41,642 nt of DNA, from assembly GCA_022826045.1 (NCBI GenBank), contig JAJDVQ010000077.1:1-41642 (forward strand), given 5' to 3'. The stretch comes from Acidimicrobiia bacterium (lineage in GTDB: Bacteria > Actinomycetota > Acidimicrobiia > Acidimicrobiales > Poriferisodalaceae). Below the pieces are notes generated by a model. The model saw nothing but the letters and a program-made list of their open reading frames with translations. It did no database searches and was not told the DNA's origin. Below are positions 26,090-37,045 of this stretch, piece after piece (position 1 is the first letter of the stretch; every line of letters starts with the position of its first letter). Position numbers and translations under genes: made by a program.

Positions 26090-29000
26090 TCACGCCTGGG
26101 CTGCGTCCACAGTCGACGGCGCAGCGTCTGCGTCATACGCGCCGGCACCGGCGCGGTGGCGTATGCGACAGATGTCGGCAACCACCCTCAACGAATGCGC
26201 CGCCAGGCGAACCGTGGTGTCCGCAGTGTGATCAACCGCCACGGGGACCTCGGTCGCTGTCAGACCGAGATGCTCGACGAGGTACAGCACCTCGACATCG
26301 AAGGCGAAGCCGTCGATGACGCAACGACCGAAGATCGTCCGCGCCGCCTCTTCGGTGAAGCCTTTGAAGCCGCACTGGGTGTCGCGATAGCGGTGGAGCA
26401 GCACGACCCGCGTGAACGCATTGAAGAGGCGACTCGCGAACGCCCTCGCTGCTGGCGCAGGAGTGATCGTGCGGGCTTCGGCATGACGCCGGTTGCCGAG
26501 TGCGACATCGGCACCGGCTTCCAACGCTTCGATGAGCGAGTTGAGCTGGCCGGGTGGGTAGGCCAAGTCGACATCGGTGAACAGGCGGAGCCGGCCGCCG
26601 GCCGCGAGCATGCCCGCCCGAACCGCAGCGCCCTTGCCGCGATTCGCAGCCTCGGCAACCACGACGTCGGCGCCGGCACGCCGAGCCGCCTCCGCAGTCC
26701 CATCCGTGGACCCGTCGTCGACCACGACGATCTCGAGGTCGCCGCCGATGGCCTGGTTGCCGCGCAGAGCGGCGCTGACCTGCGCCACTGCCGGACCCAC
26801 CAGGTGTGCAGCCTGATAGGCCGGCAGCACGACCGACACCGCCGGCTGCACCCGCCCGATGTCTGCTGTGTCGTGTCCGCCGCCGGAGTCGAACTGGGCT
26901 GTCGCTGTGTCGGCCTGCGTTGTCGCCGCCTCGAGCTGCGCTGCGCGCCGAGCCTCGGCGGCCGAGCGGCTCTCGAATCGTGCCGGCGGCCGAACGGCGA
27001 CGAGCGCCAGCGCCGCGAGCCCGATGAGCGTCGTCAGCCACGCGAGATACTCGACGGCGGTGGCGCCGTAGGTGAGCTCGACATGGGTGCGTGTGGGGAT
27101 CACCACCATCCAATTGGGCGTGACGCGGTAGGGACCGTCGGCGCCGTCGACCGACCAGTTCGGGAAGTAGGACATCTTGACGAGCACCGGCACTCCGGGC
27201 CGATCCACAGAGAATGACAGCCGGCCCTGTTCCACCGCCGGGCGGCTGATCTCGACCGGTGGCAGGGCGCGCCGAGGTGCTGCACCGAATCTCGTCAGCG
27301 AGGCGGGCGGAGCACCGTCAGGATCGGGCGGCGGCAGCAGCGTCACCCGAGACCAGTGCGGCGGGCCGGCGGCGGCGATGGGCACGTCCCACGCCGCCGG
27401 GTCGATGAACCAGATCGCCGCAGGATCGGTCCACGCTCGTCCAGCGTGGGACACGCCCTCGGCGACGGCGGGCTCGAATCGCAGCGGCGACACCACGTCG
27501 CTGCCGTCGACGAGATAGATCGACCACGGTCCCGATGAGGCAATGTGGGCCAGATCGGCCGAGCCGTGCGCCCCGGCCGTGGCCTCGGCGCTGAAGGCTG
27601 CGTAGTAACGCACCCCCGACATCTGCAGGTGGGCGACGCCGAGCCCGAAGTCCAGTGCGCTGTAAGGCAGACCTCGCATGGGGCGCGAAGGCGCAGCCGA
27701 CAGTTCCGACTGCATGAGGAAGTGGAACGGCACGGTCGGCGACGACTCGAAATAGAGACCTTCCATCGAGGCGATGCAGCCGTCAGTCCATTGCGGCAGC
27801 AGCATCGGAGCCATCGGAGTGCCGTATGCGCCCACGACGTCGCGGTCGTATTCCCACAGCAATCGTCCGCATCCGTGCTGCTGGCCCACCTCGTCCATCG
27901 TCGAGACGAACTCGTAGTACTCGGGATAGGAGGGGCGTCTCTCGTAGCCGCGGAAGTTCCAGCGCGCCCATCCCGACACGAAGTTTCGGTCCTCCGATGA
28001 CACCGTGAGAGGACCCCAGCGAAATGCTCCGCTGGCGTCGAAGCTGCCGCCGGGGGCATCGCCGAAGCGCAACAGCAGCAGGCCCACAGCTGCGATCAGC
28101 GCCACGACCGGCAGCGTCACCCGCAGCCACTGCACGACCGGCAGTCCCGATCGCGGTGAACCCTCGGTCGCAGACGTTTCCCGGCGTGTCAGACCCTCGA
28201 TGAGGAGCCACAGCCCCATCGCCGCCAGCAAGTACAGAGCCAGGTACCAGAACGGCAGGATGCGCGCGTTCCACAGGCGGTGCTGGGGCCAGTGGACGAA
28301 TCCCATGGCCATGGCGAATGCGATCACCGTCCACGTCATGGCCGGGCGGTACCAACGGACGAGACCCACCGCTGCACCTGCGCCGGCGAGCACCAGCAGC
28401 CAGGTGATGCTGTGAAAGGTCCCCTCACCGCCGATCTCGTCGGTGAAGAACAGGTGCTCCCGCACCGAGGTGAGCCGCTCCCAGCCCATGTCGTTCATGA
28501 ATGCCCGGCGGGCTGCGAACGGCACCGTCCAGAACGCCGACACCGCGCCGCCGATCACCCCGATGACGAGCGCGTGCCATGACCTGCGCCATTCCGTCAG
28601 CGCAAGTGCGGCGATCGCCGCCGCAGGCACCGCGAGACGCCACTGCGGCGCCTCGGTGATGTTCCACACGGCGGCCCACAGCATGATCGCCGCGATCGAC
28701 ACACCCATCGCCGGCACCCGGCCGATGCGACCTGGCAGGCCGTGCAGGCCGCGCACCGCCACCATCAGCACGCTGGCGGCGACGGCAAACGCCAGCGGTA
28801 TCGGGTGGCAGAGCGCGACGAACGCCAGCACAAAGCTCGTCCTGGCGCGGCCGGTGCCCCGCTCGAGCGAGCGCCACAGCATGCCGAGGTACACCAGCGT
28901 CGCCGACAGCGCGATCGAGAAGGCGAACTCCCCCGCCAAGGTCGATGCAGCATTCCCGCCGTAGATCGTGAAGTTCACGTCGAAGACGAACAGCAGCCCC

Positions 29001-29431
29001 GCTGCCGGCAACAGCATCCGCAGTGGCTGCGCCCAGCCCGCCAGTCGGCCCATCAGCCACGCGGCTGCGGGCATCGAGACGACGCCGCTGACCGCCACCA
29101 CCTTGAACGCGACGCCCGAGAGCAGCACCAGGTCGGCGGCCACGATCAACAGGTAGGGCACCACCATGTAGAACTGCATGGCGGGCATGCCCGCATACCA
29201 CTCGGTCGTCCAGCCGCGCAGCGAGCCCGAGGGCAGAAGCTCGTCTCGGAGGAACGACGGCCCCCACACGTGGGCGCCCATGTCCCCGCCGGTTGGCGTC
29301 GCGGCCGAGAAGATGCCGGCCGGATCGAGCCACAGAAAGACGGCCACGCAGCTCGCCACGACCGCTGCCGCTTCGACCCACGTCGCCAGCACCGCCCCCT
29401 TGCGCGGGGGGCGCATGGTCGGTGCGGCCAC
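26090..29431 (-). CDS. Large membrane protein fused to a C-terminal GT2 glycosyltransferase
   Basis: This 1113-aa two-part protein has an N-terminal part (about 1-600) with many membrane helices and D-M-G-A-H, W-Y-A-G-M-P and Y-P-E-Y-Y-E-F patches, as in the '6-pyruvoyl-tetrahydropterin synthase-related' membrane family, resembling GT-C type proteins. An extracytoplasmic beta-rich section (about 600-800) ends in another helix near 810. From about 860 a complete GT-A domain follows: V-S-V-V-L-P-A-Y, I-V-V-V-D-D-G-S-T-D-G-T, G-K-G-A-A-V-R-A-G-M, F-T-D-V-D-L-A-Y-P and Q-C-G-F-K-G-F, as in dolichyl/polyprenyl-phosphate sugar synthases. The fusion suggests that one protein charges and uses a lipid-linked sugar (inference). 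GTG 29431 or ATG 29416 are possible starts. It is convergent with the kamA-like gene (5 bp). Confidence 0.8.
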   Translation of the reverse strand: MAAPTMRPPRKGAVLATWVEAAAVVASCVAVFLWLDPAGIFSAATPTGGDMGAHVWGPSFLRDELLPSGSLRGWTTEWYAGMPAMQFYMVVPYLLIVAADLVLLSGVAFKVVAVSGVVSMPAAAWLMGRLAGWAQPLRMLLPAAGLLFVFDVNFTIYGGNAASTLAGEFAFSIALSATLVYLGMLWRSLERGTGRARTSFVLAFVALCHPIPLAFAVAASVLMVAVRGLHGLPGRIGRVPAMGVSIAAIMLWAAVWNITEAPQWRLAVPAAAIAALALTEWRRSWHALVIGVIGGAVSAFWTVPFAARRAFMNDMGWERLTSVREHLFFTDEIGGEGTFHSITWLLVLAGAGAAVGLVRWYRPAMTWTVIAFAMAMGFVHWPQHRLWNARILPFWYLALYLLAAMGLWLLIEGLTRRETSATEGSPRSGLPVVQWLRVTLPVVALIAAVGLLLLRFGDAPGGSFDASGAFRWGPLTVSSEDRNFVSGWARWNFRGYERRPSYPEYYEFVSTMDEVGQQHGCGRLLWEYDRDVVGAYGTPMAPMLLPQWTDGCIASMEGLYFESSPTVPFHFLMQSELSAAPSRPMRGLPYSALDFGLGVAHLQMSGVRYYAAFSAEATAGAHGSADLAHIASSGPWSIYLVDGSDVVSPLRFEPAVAEGVSHAGRAWTDPAAIWFIDPAAWDVPIAAAGPPHWSRVTLLPPPDPDGAPPASLTRFGAAPRRALPPVEISRPAVEQGRLSFSVDRPGVPVLVKMSYFPNWSVDGADGPYRVTPNWMVVIPTRTHVELTYGATAVEYLAWLTTLIGLAALALVAVRPPARFESRSAAEARRAAQLEAATTQADTATAQFDSGGGHDTADIGRVQPAVSVVLPAYQAAHLVGPAVAQVSAALRGNQAIGGDLEIVVVDDGSTDGTAEAARRAGADVVVAEAANRGKGAAVRAGMLAAGGRLRLFTDVDLAYPPGQLNSLIEALEAGADVALGNRRHAEARTITPAPAARAFASRLFNAFTRVVLLHRYRDTQCGFKGFTEEAARTIFGRCVIDGFAFDVEVLYLVEHLGLTATEVPVAVDHTADTTVRLAAHSLRVVADICRIRHRAGAGAYDADAAPSTVDAAQA

Positions 29432-29507
29432 CAGCGCAGGCTAGTGCTGTGCCCAAGCCGGAATTGCGCGGCTATGGGTTCCGACCAGTCCGCCATAGCA
29501 TGAACTC
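29432..29507. promoter_or_regulatory. Divergent promoter region of the GT2 fusion gene and ftsH
   Basis: Only 76 bp separate the two divergent starts, so both promoters must lie here or inside the genes. CATAGCAT (29493-29500) just before the ftsH ATG and TAGCCT on the minus strand are possible -10 elements. No strong Shine-Dalgarno is visible for either gene. Confidence 0.35.
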
Positions 29508-31601
<2,094 letters not shown>

Positions 31602-31616
31602 ACCTCGACGACGCCC

Positions 31617-32030
31617 TCAGCGATTCCTGACCTGCGCTAGCGCAGCAGCCAGCGAGGACAGTTCCACGCGACCGATCCAGCCGTCGACGACATTGCCGTC
31701 GGGATCTGCGACCACCGTCGTGGGCACCGTGTCGATGCCGTGACGCCGATGCAGCTCGCGCTCGGCAGCGAAGGGGACCTCGGTGACCGGCAGGCCCGCG
31801 CCGGCCGGTCCGCGTGCTGCCGCGATCGCGGCCGCGCACGTCCGGCATGTCTCCTCGGTGAAGACCACGATTGCCGGGCCTGCATCAATGCCCAACGACC
31901 CGAGATCGACCGAGGCGGGCACGCTCGAATGCGGCACCCCGCCGGCGGCAGCACTCCTGCGGCGCTGGGCGACGAAGGCGACCGCGAGCGCGATGACAAC
32001 AAGCACCGCGGCTATTGCGAGGCGTTCCAT
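31617..32030 (-). CDS. Membrane-anchored thioredoxin-like protein
   Basis: This 137-aa protein has an N-terminal membrane helix (about 3-21) followed by a short thioredoxin-fold domain: V-V-F-T-E-E-T-C62-R-T-C65 and the cis-Pro region T-V-P-T-T-V-V-A-D-P-D-G. It has an ordinary C-x-x-C, unlike the lipoprotein at 7098-8186. The ATG at 32030 gives a clean TM start; frames above run into the neighbour. It is 7 bp after the DUF5719-type gene and therefore probably the last gene of the envelope operon. Its likely role is thiol redox at the outer face of the membrane. Confidence 0.82.
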   Translation of the reverse strand: MERLAIAAVLVVIALAVAFVAQRRRSAAAGGVPHSSVPASVDLGSLGIDAGPAIVVFTEETCRTCAAAIAAARGPAGAGLPVTEVPFAAERELHRRHGIDTVPTTVVADPDGNVVDGWIGRVELSSLAAALAQVRNR

Positions 32031-32037
32031 CAGGGCC

Positions 32038-33738
32038 TCACCATCCCACCGGATGGGCCACGCTGAGGCCCGCACCGCCGGATCGGGATTGCCACAGCAG
32101 CACGGCGAACGGGACGTCGGACACCACGATGCGGGTCGTGCCGCTCGTCAGTCGGTGCGTCACCACACCCGACGCCGGCACGTCGACCACCGCGACCGTC
32201 TCGCGATGCAACGTCCCGATGACGACCCGACGATCACCCTCCCCCTCATCGGGGGGCTCACCGTCGCCAGCCGGCTGCGGCGGAGCTCTCACGACGGTCA
32301 GGAAAGTCTCGACGCCGGGCTCAGCGGGCGCCACCACGAGCCAGCGCTCGCGCTCCACCCCGATGCCCGGCACCGAGGCCAGGCCCGACCGTGCTGGGAG
32401 CACCGGCGGGAGCACCTCGGCGACGGCAACGCCAGGATCGTCTGGGTTGTCCTGCGGTCCGGAGCCGTCCAGCAGAGCGCTGGCAGCCTCAGATGAGGTG
32501 TCGGGTGACACGTCCGGCTGGGCTGCCACGGTGACAGATGGGGCGAGGGATGGATCGTCGGCAGGCTCGGTGGTGTCGTCGGCAGGATCCGAAGCGATCG
32601 GGATGTCCGTCAGAGGGCTCGCCGCGGAGCCGACCAGGGTCTCCGCCCATACGACAAAGGGCACGTCGTTCTGCCCGGTCACCGAGATGCCCAGCGGGAC
32701 TCCGGCGGGCGCCAGCAGGGAGTCGAGCCCCGGCGCCCGGTCGCTGGGCGGCTCGACCGTCAGCTCGAGCACATCGTGCGCTGCAATGGCGAAAGCCGCG
32801 CGGTCGCTGTCGGCGCCGTCGACCGCCACCTCCGTGACGACTTGGGCCACCTCGTCGGTGGGATTGAACACCCGAACGCTCAGCTGGGTTTCGCTGTCGA
32901 TGCCCGCTGCCGGCACGAGCCACGTTTCGCTGAGGCTGACCGACGCCAACTCCGCGGCAAAGCCGCGCCTGCCGATGCTGCCGTCGTAGATCGCGAACGA
33001 GTCAGCGGCAATGCGACCGGTGCGCGCCTGCACCGACGCAGCTACGACATCACGCCGACGCGCATGCTGGCCGAGGTCGAAGGCGACAGAACTCCACGCC
33101 GGGATCACCACCCCCGTCAGCTCCGGCACGACGAAGGGCCCGAATTCCGCCTCGGTGGCAAAGGTGATGTCGACGATTGCATCGCGCGGCAGCGGATTCA
33201 TGATCGCGATCACCCCGAGCGCATCGGCCTGGGTGTCGCCGACAGGCACATACCAGTTGGCTGCAAGCACGCTCGAGCAGCGGGCTTCGTCGATCCCCAG
33301 CGGCGAGGAGAACCTGCGTGTCACTGCCAGACCGCCCGAGGAGGCCTCGACCAGGGCGCCGATGATCTCGTCACGCGCGTAGTCGGCGATGTTCACCACA
33401 CCGGTGCTCAGCGGCGCAACGTCCGCCGTCACGAACTGGCGGCCCGTGGTGCGACCGCGCAACTCGACCGAGACCGACACCGATGCGCCGGTCATGTTGG
33501 TGAGCAGCAGCTCGGTTGTGATCTCGCCGAACCCGGGCGAGACGGCGCGCATCCCCACGACCGGGCAGAACCAGCTCGAGGTCAGCGCAGACGGTGCCGG
33601 CACTTCGATCTGCGTCGGCACCTCATCATGGAGAGCCGCCGCCTCAGCAGGAGCGCGATCGATGCGCGCGTCGACGAGCAGCGCCGCGGCCACTGCCAGC
33701 GGGATCGACAACCTCGGCAGCCAACGCAGGATCCTCAT
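32038..33738 (-). CDS. Exported DUF5719-type protein
   Basis: This 566-aa secreted or membrane-tethered protein starts with M-R-I-L-R-W-L-P-R-L and a hydrophobic segment (about 10-22). The body is made of repeated beta-rich units with Y-V-P/W-F-C-P/W-L-V-P-A starts and N-P-x/N-x-T blocks (for example N-W-Y-V-P-V-G, T-W-L-V-P-A-A-G), typical of the actinobacterial DUF5719 family found next to giant GT2 proteins. An acidic Pro/Ser/Asp stretch near residues 375-420 is a linker. The ATG overlaps the stop of the GT2 gene (ATGA at 33735-33738). Function unknown; the context suggests cell-envelope glycan export or assembly. Confidence 0.75.
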   Translation of the reverse strand: MRILRWLPRLSIPLAVAAALLVDARIDRAPAEAAALHDEVPTQIEVPAPSALTSSWFCPVVGMRAVSPGFGEITTELLLTNMTGASVSVSVELRGRTTGRQFVTADVAPLSTGVVNIADYARDEIIGALVEASSGGLAVTRRFSSPLGIDEARCSSVLAANWYVPVGDTQADALGVIAIMNPLPRDAIVDITFATEAEFGPFVVPELTGVVIPAWSSVAFDLGQHARRRDVVAASVQARTGRIAADSFAIYDGSIGRRGFAAELASVSLSETWLVPAAGIDSETQLSVRVFNPTDEVAQVVTEVAVDGADSDRAAFAIAAHDVLELTVEPPSDRAPGLDSLLAPAGVPLGISVTGQNDVPFVVWAETLVGSAASPLTDIPIASDPADDTTEPADDPSLAPSVTVAAQPDVSPDTSSEAASALLDGSGPQDNPDDPGVAVAEVLPPVLPARSGLASVPGIGVERERWLVVAPAEPGVETFLTVVRAPPQPAGDGEPPDEGEGDRRVVIGTLHRETVAVVDVPASGVVTHRLTSGTTRIVVSDVPFAVLLWQSRSGGAGLSVAHPVGW

Positions 33739-36700
33739 CGCCGCCGCAACCTTCCGAATGCCGCCGTCACACGGTCGGCGAGTGGCGTCGGCTGGCCGAT
33801 GGCCACCCACCCGATCGACAGCCAGATCAGCGCTTGAGCCCACAGCCGGTCGGTGACCGCAGCAGAGCGCTCGTAGCTCAGCTCAGCCTGGCCGGCATGG
33901 GGCGGATCGAATCGCATCGCCCAGCCCAGCGCGGGCGTCGGTGAAACCTCCGTGCTGTCCACCCGGAGTCTCCAACCCGGATCGAACCCCTCCGCGACGA
34001 GCAATGGGCCGGTACCCACATGCCCGAGCTGCACCGTCGGGGACCGGTAGTCGGTGAGCACGCCGATGCCGTCGCTCAGATCGCTCACCACCAGATCGGT
34101 CTGGTCGACTGCGAAGCCGGGAGGGATCGGCTGGGAGAACTGCGCCCGCGACGACCACCACGCCTCGTTGCGGAACACTTGCACCGACGGATCGACCGCG
34201 AGAGGGCGTAAGTCGATCTGCGAGGCCAACGCCTCCGCGATCGCCGGGTCGACCGGCCGTTCCCAACCTGCTGAGTACGAAGGACCCGAACGCTCGACCA
34301 GGACGACATAACGGATGCCGAACGATCCGAGCAGCCGCCCCATGCGCAGGGTGTCGCCGGCCAACCCCACTCTCACAGCGTCCAGCAGACGCTCATTTCC
34401 CGGCGTGGGGGGCGACGCCCATTGATGGCGGACATCGGGAAAGCCGCGAACCGACGTGCCTGCGGCGAGGCCGCCGATGCCCAGGTCCGACCCGCGCAGC
34501 GGCAAGACGTCGGAGTCGCCGATCCAGAGCACGCGGTAGTCGGGCCCGACATCTCGATCATCGATCAGCCCCAACGGCACACGGTGGTCGAAGCTCGGCG
34601 CCGACCAGTCTCCGTCGACCGCCGCCCACGCCGTGGGCAGCGCCATCGCGCCCACGGCGAGGCCGCTGATGAGCACCATCGCGCTGCGCACACGCGGCGA
34701 CGTGTCGCCGCCGGACGCCGCCAGCACCGGCGGGCCTGCTGCGGCCGCCCAGCACAGTCCTACAGCGCCGAGTACCAGCGAGACCTCAGCCAGCGAGTCC
34801 CCGATCGGAATCTCGGCCAGCAGGTCGTCGGCCCAGCCGGTGACGACTGCCCACGCCCCTGCGAATCCTGCGAGGCCCACCATCCAACCCCGAGCCGCCC
34901 ACCACAGCCGGCTCGAGCGCCCGACGAGCAGCGGCACCGCTGCGGCGCCCGCCATGCCCCAGCCCAGCGGCAGATCGCCCAGCGGTCCCGTCTGGAATCG
35001 CAGGAGCTCTGCGAGCGACGCCGGCGGCGAGGCTGTCGAGCTGCCCCCGGAAACATCCAAGAACGCCTGCAGTGAACCGAATTCGATCAGCCAAGGAAGG
35101 TGTGCCGCCACGGCGAGCGCCGCTGCCGCGCAAACCAGCAGCAGCCCGAGCCACGGTGTCGCCGGCGACGACCGGCTTGTCGCCCGCCAGGTGGACTCGG
35201 TGACGGCCAGCACCGCCGCGGCGCCCAGCCCGAGCACCACGATGAACGGCTCGAATGCCGCGGCGACGGCAAACAACAGCCCCAGCGACGCGACACGGGC
35301 CGCTGTCGAACGCCGGCTGCCGTCACCGGAGGGTCCGACCGCCACCGCGCCCGTCAACCGGCTGACCATCAGCACTGTTGCAGGCGCGACGCCGTACGCG
35401 AGCAGCACATCCCAGCGCCCATTGGCCACCGCGTTGTAGGGCAGCGGACATGCGGCATAGAGCGCGAGGGCGACCAGCCGGCCATTGCGACTGTTCGACG
35501 GTGCACAGAGCTTCCACATGCCGACGAGGCCTGCCAGCAGCAGCCCCCATACAGCGATGTGACGCAGCAGCCCGACGGCGCCGAGCACGATGATCCCGCC
35601 GGCGCCCAGCAGGCCCATCGCGGGATGACCGATCCCGGCGTCTCCCGCCGCATCGACACGCCAGCCGTCGAGGTAGGCGCTGAGCATCGTCGGAGCATCG
35701 GCGAAGTGCGCGAACTGGCCATATGCGGGGATGCCGCCGGTCAGCAGATGGCGGGAACCGAAGGCGATCCCGCCTGCCACGAGCACCCACACCACCCACA
35801 CCGTCCGGTGCGCATTGCGCCGCCAGGTGCCGAGGATGCTCTCGTCGATGGTGGTGCGCGCCGCCAGACCGCCTTCGGGGCTGAGGCGGTAGCGGAACCA
35901 GTCGGCGACCCGGATCGAGCCGCCCTGCTGCAATCGGCGCAAGTCGGCATCACGCACTCTCCGGTAGCGCTTCGCAGCACCACGCAAGGCAAACGTGCCC
36001 GGAAGGCGCCGGGCATTCCACGCCCAAGCCAGCGCTACGTCTGATGCCTGCGCGAACCGCCCGCGCAGGGCCGCGAAGAGCACCTCGCCCAGCGCCAGCA
36101 CGGCTGCGAGCAGCACTGAGGGCAGCAGATGCACCCAGCCGTAGCACTTCAGCATCGTGCGCAGCCGGGCCCGATGTTCATGCTGGCGAGCCGAGGGGCC
36201 GAACGGTGCTGCGGGCGGCTTGGACTGCACCAGCCCGGTTGCGGCCGGCACGATGCGCACGCGCGACCCGGCGAGCTGGATCCGCCAGCACAAATCGACG
36301 GCCGCGCCGTCGCCGTCGAGGTGAGGATCGAACCCGCCGACGATCGCGAACACGTCCGCCCGGACCAGCATCGCCTGCGTCGGCGCCACGAACAGGTCTC
36401 GTGCCTCGTCGTGCTGGGCCTGGTCCACTTCGCCTCGGCTGGCGGCTGGGATCCTCACGCCGAGGCGATCCGCTGTACCGCCCAGATCGCGCAGCGTCAT
36501 GCCGTCGTCGGCGTCGAGCAGCTTCGGTCCAGCGACACCGACGACCCTGCCCGGGGCGTTCTCGGCGTCGTCGATGAGGACGCTGACAGCATCAGGCGTC
36601 AGCACGACGCCATCGGTCAGGAACAGCAGGTAGTCGGCCCCCCGCACCAGCGACGCGCCCCGGTTGTCGACCGATCCGGTGCGGCGCCGGTGCGAGCCCC

Positions 36701-37019
36701 GGCGCTCATCGGGGCGGGACGACGTCTGGCTCGCAACCGCAGCGGTGGGAAGCACCTCGCGGACACGACCGCCCTGGGGACCCTCGGCGTCGCACAGCAC
36801 CAGGACGGCCAAGCGGGGGTAATCCTGGGCAGCCAGTGCACCCAAGGTGGCCTCGGTGTCGGACCATCGAGACGAGGCCGTGACGATGACTGCGACCGCC
36901 GGCGGGGGCGCCAAAACGGCTGGTTCGAGTGCCGCGGGCGCTGGCGGCGCCTCCGAAGCCGGCGGATTCGCGGCGCAGGCCGGATCTTCTGGCTCGGACG
37001 CTTCGGCGTTCGTGTCCAT
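33735..37019 (-). CDS. Giant GT2-type glycosyltransferase / multispanning membrane protein
   Basis: This 1094-aa protein follows the actinobacterial GT2-plus-membrane architecture. After an Ala/Pro-rich start, a GT-A domain spans about 40-300: A-V-I-V-T-A-S, L-A-A-Q-D-Y-P, N-R-G-A-S-L-V-R-G-A-D-Y-L-L-F-L-T-D-G-V, and V-D-L-C-W-R-I-Q-L-A-G. The metal-binding D-x-D position reads T-D-G, so catalysis may be weakened or metal-independent. TM segments flank the domain (about 300-330) and a 10-12-helix membrane part covers about 420-830, followed by an extracytoplasmic beta-rich region and a final helix near 1070. It overlaps the next gene by 4 bp and follows the SpoIID/CWB2 gene by 26 bp; together they form an envelope operon. 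Confidence 0.78.
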   Translation of the reverse strand: MDTNAEASEPEDPACAANPPASEAPPAPAALEPAVLAPPPAVAVIVTASSRWSDTEATLGALAAQDYPRLAVLVLCDAEGPQGGRVREVLPTAAVASQTSSRPDERRGSHRRRTGSVDNRGASLVRGADYLLFLTDGVVLTPDAVSVLIDDAENAPGRVVGVAGPKLLDADDGMTLRDLGGTADRLGVRIPAASRGEVDQAQHDEARDLFVAPTQAMLVRADVFAIVGGFDPHLDGDGAAVDLCWRIQLAGSRVRIVPAATGLVQSKPPAAPFGPSARQHEHRARLRTMLKCYGWVHLLPSVLLAAVLALGEVLFAALRGRFAQASDVALAWAWNARRLPGTFALRGAAKRYRRVRDADLRRLQQGGSIRVADWFRYRLSPEGGLAARTTIDESILGTWRRNAHRTVWVVWVLVAGGIAFGSRHLLTGGIPAYGQFAHFADAPTMLSAYLDGWRVDAAGDAGIGHPAMGLLGAGGIIVLGAVGLLRHIAVWGLLLAGLVGMWKLCAPSNSRNGRLVALALYAACPLPYNAVANGRWDVLLAYGVAPATVLMVSRLTGAVAVGPSGDGSRRSTAARVASLGLLFAVAAAFEPFIVVLGLGAAAVLAVTESTWRATSRSSPATPWLGLLLVCAAAALAVAAHLPWLIEFGSLQAFLDVSGGSSTASPPASLAELLRFQTGPLGDLPLGWGMAGAAAVPLLVGRSSRLWWAARGWMVGLAGFAGAWAVVTGWADDLLAEIPIGDSLAEVSLVLGAVGLCWAAAAGPPVLAASGGDTSPRVRSAMVLISGLAVGAMALPTAWAAVDGDWSAPSFDHRVPLGLIDDRDVGPDYRVLWIGDSDVLPLRGSDLGIGGLAAGTSVRGFPDVRHQWASPPTPGNERLLDAVRVGLAGDTLRMGRLLGSFGIRYVVLVERSGPSYSAGWERPVDPAIAEALASQIDLRPLAVDPSVQVFRNEAWWSSRAQFSQPIPPGFAVDQTDLVVSDLSDGIGVLTDYRSPTVQLGHVGTGPLLVAEGFDPGWRLRVDSTEVSPTPALGWAMRFDPPHAGQAELSYERSAAVTDRLWAQALIWLSIGWVAIGQPTPLADRVTAAFGRLRRR

Positions 37020-37045
37020 GCGACTTCGAGTCTGCCGCAGCGGCG

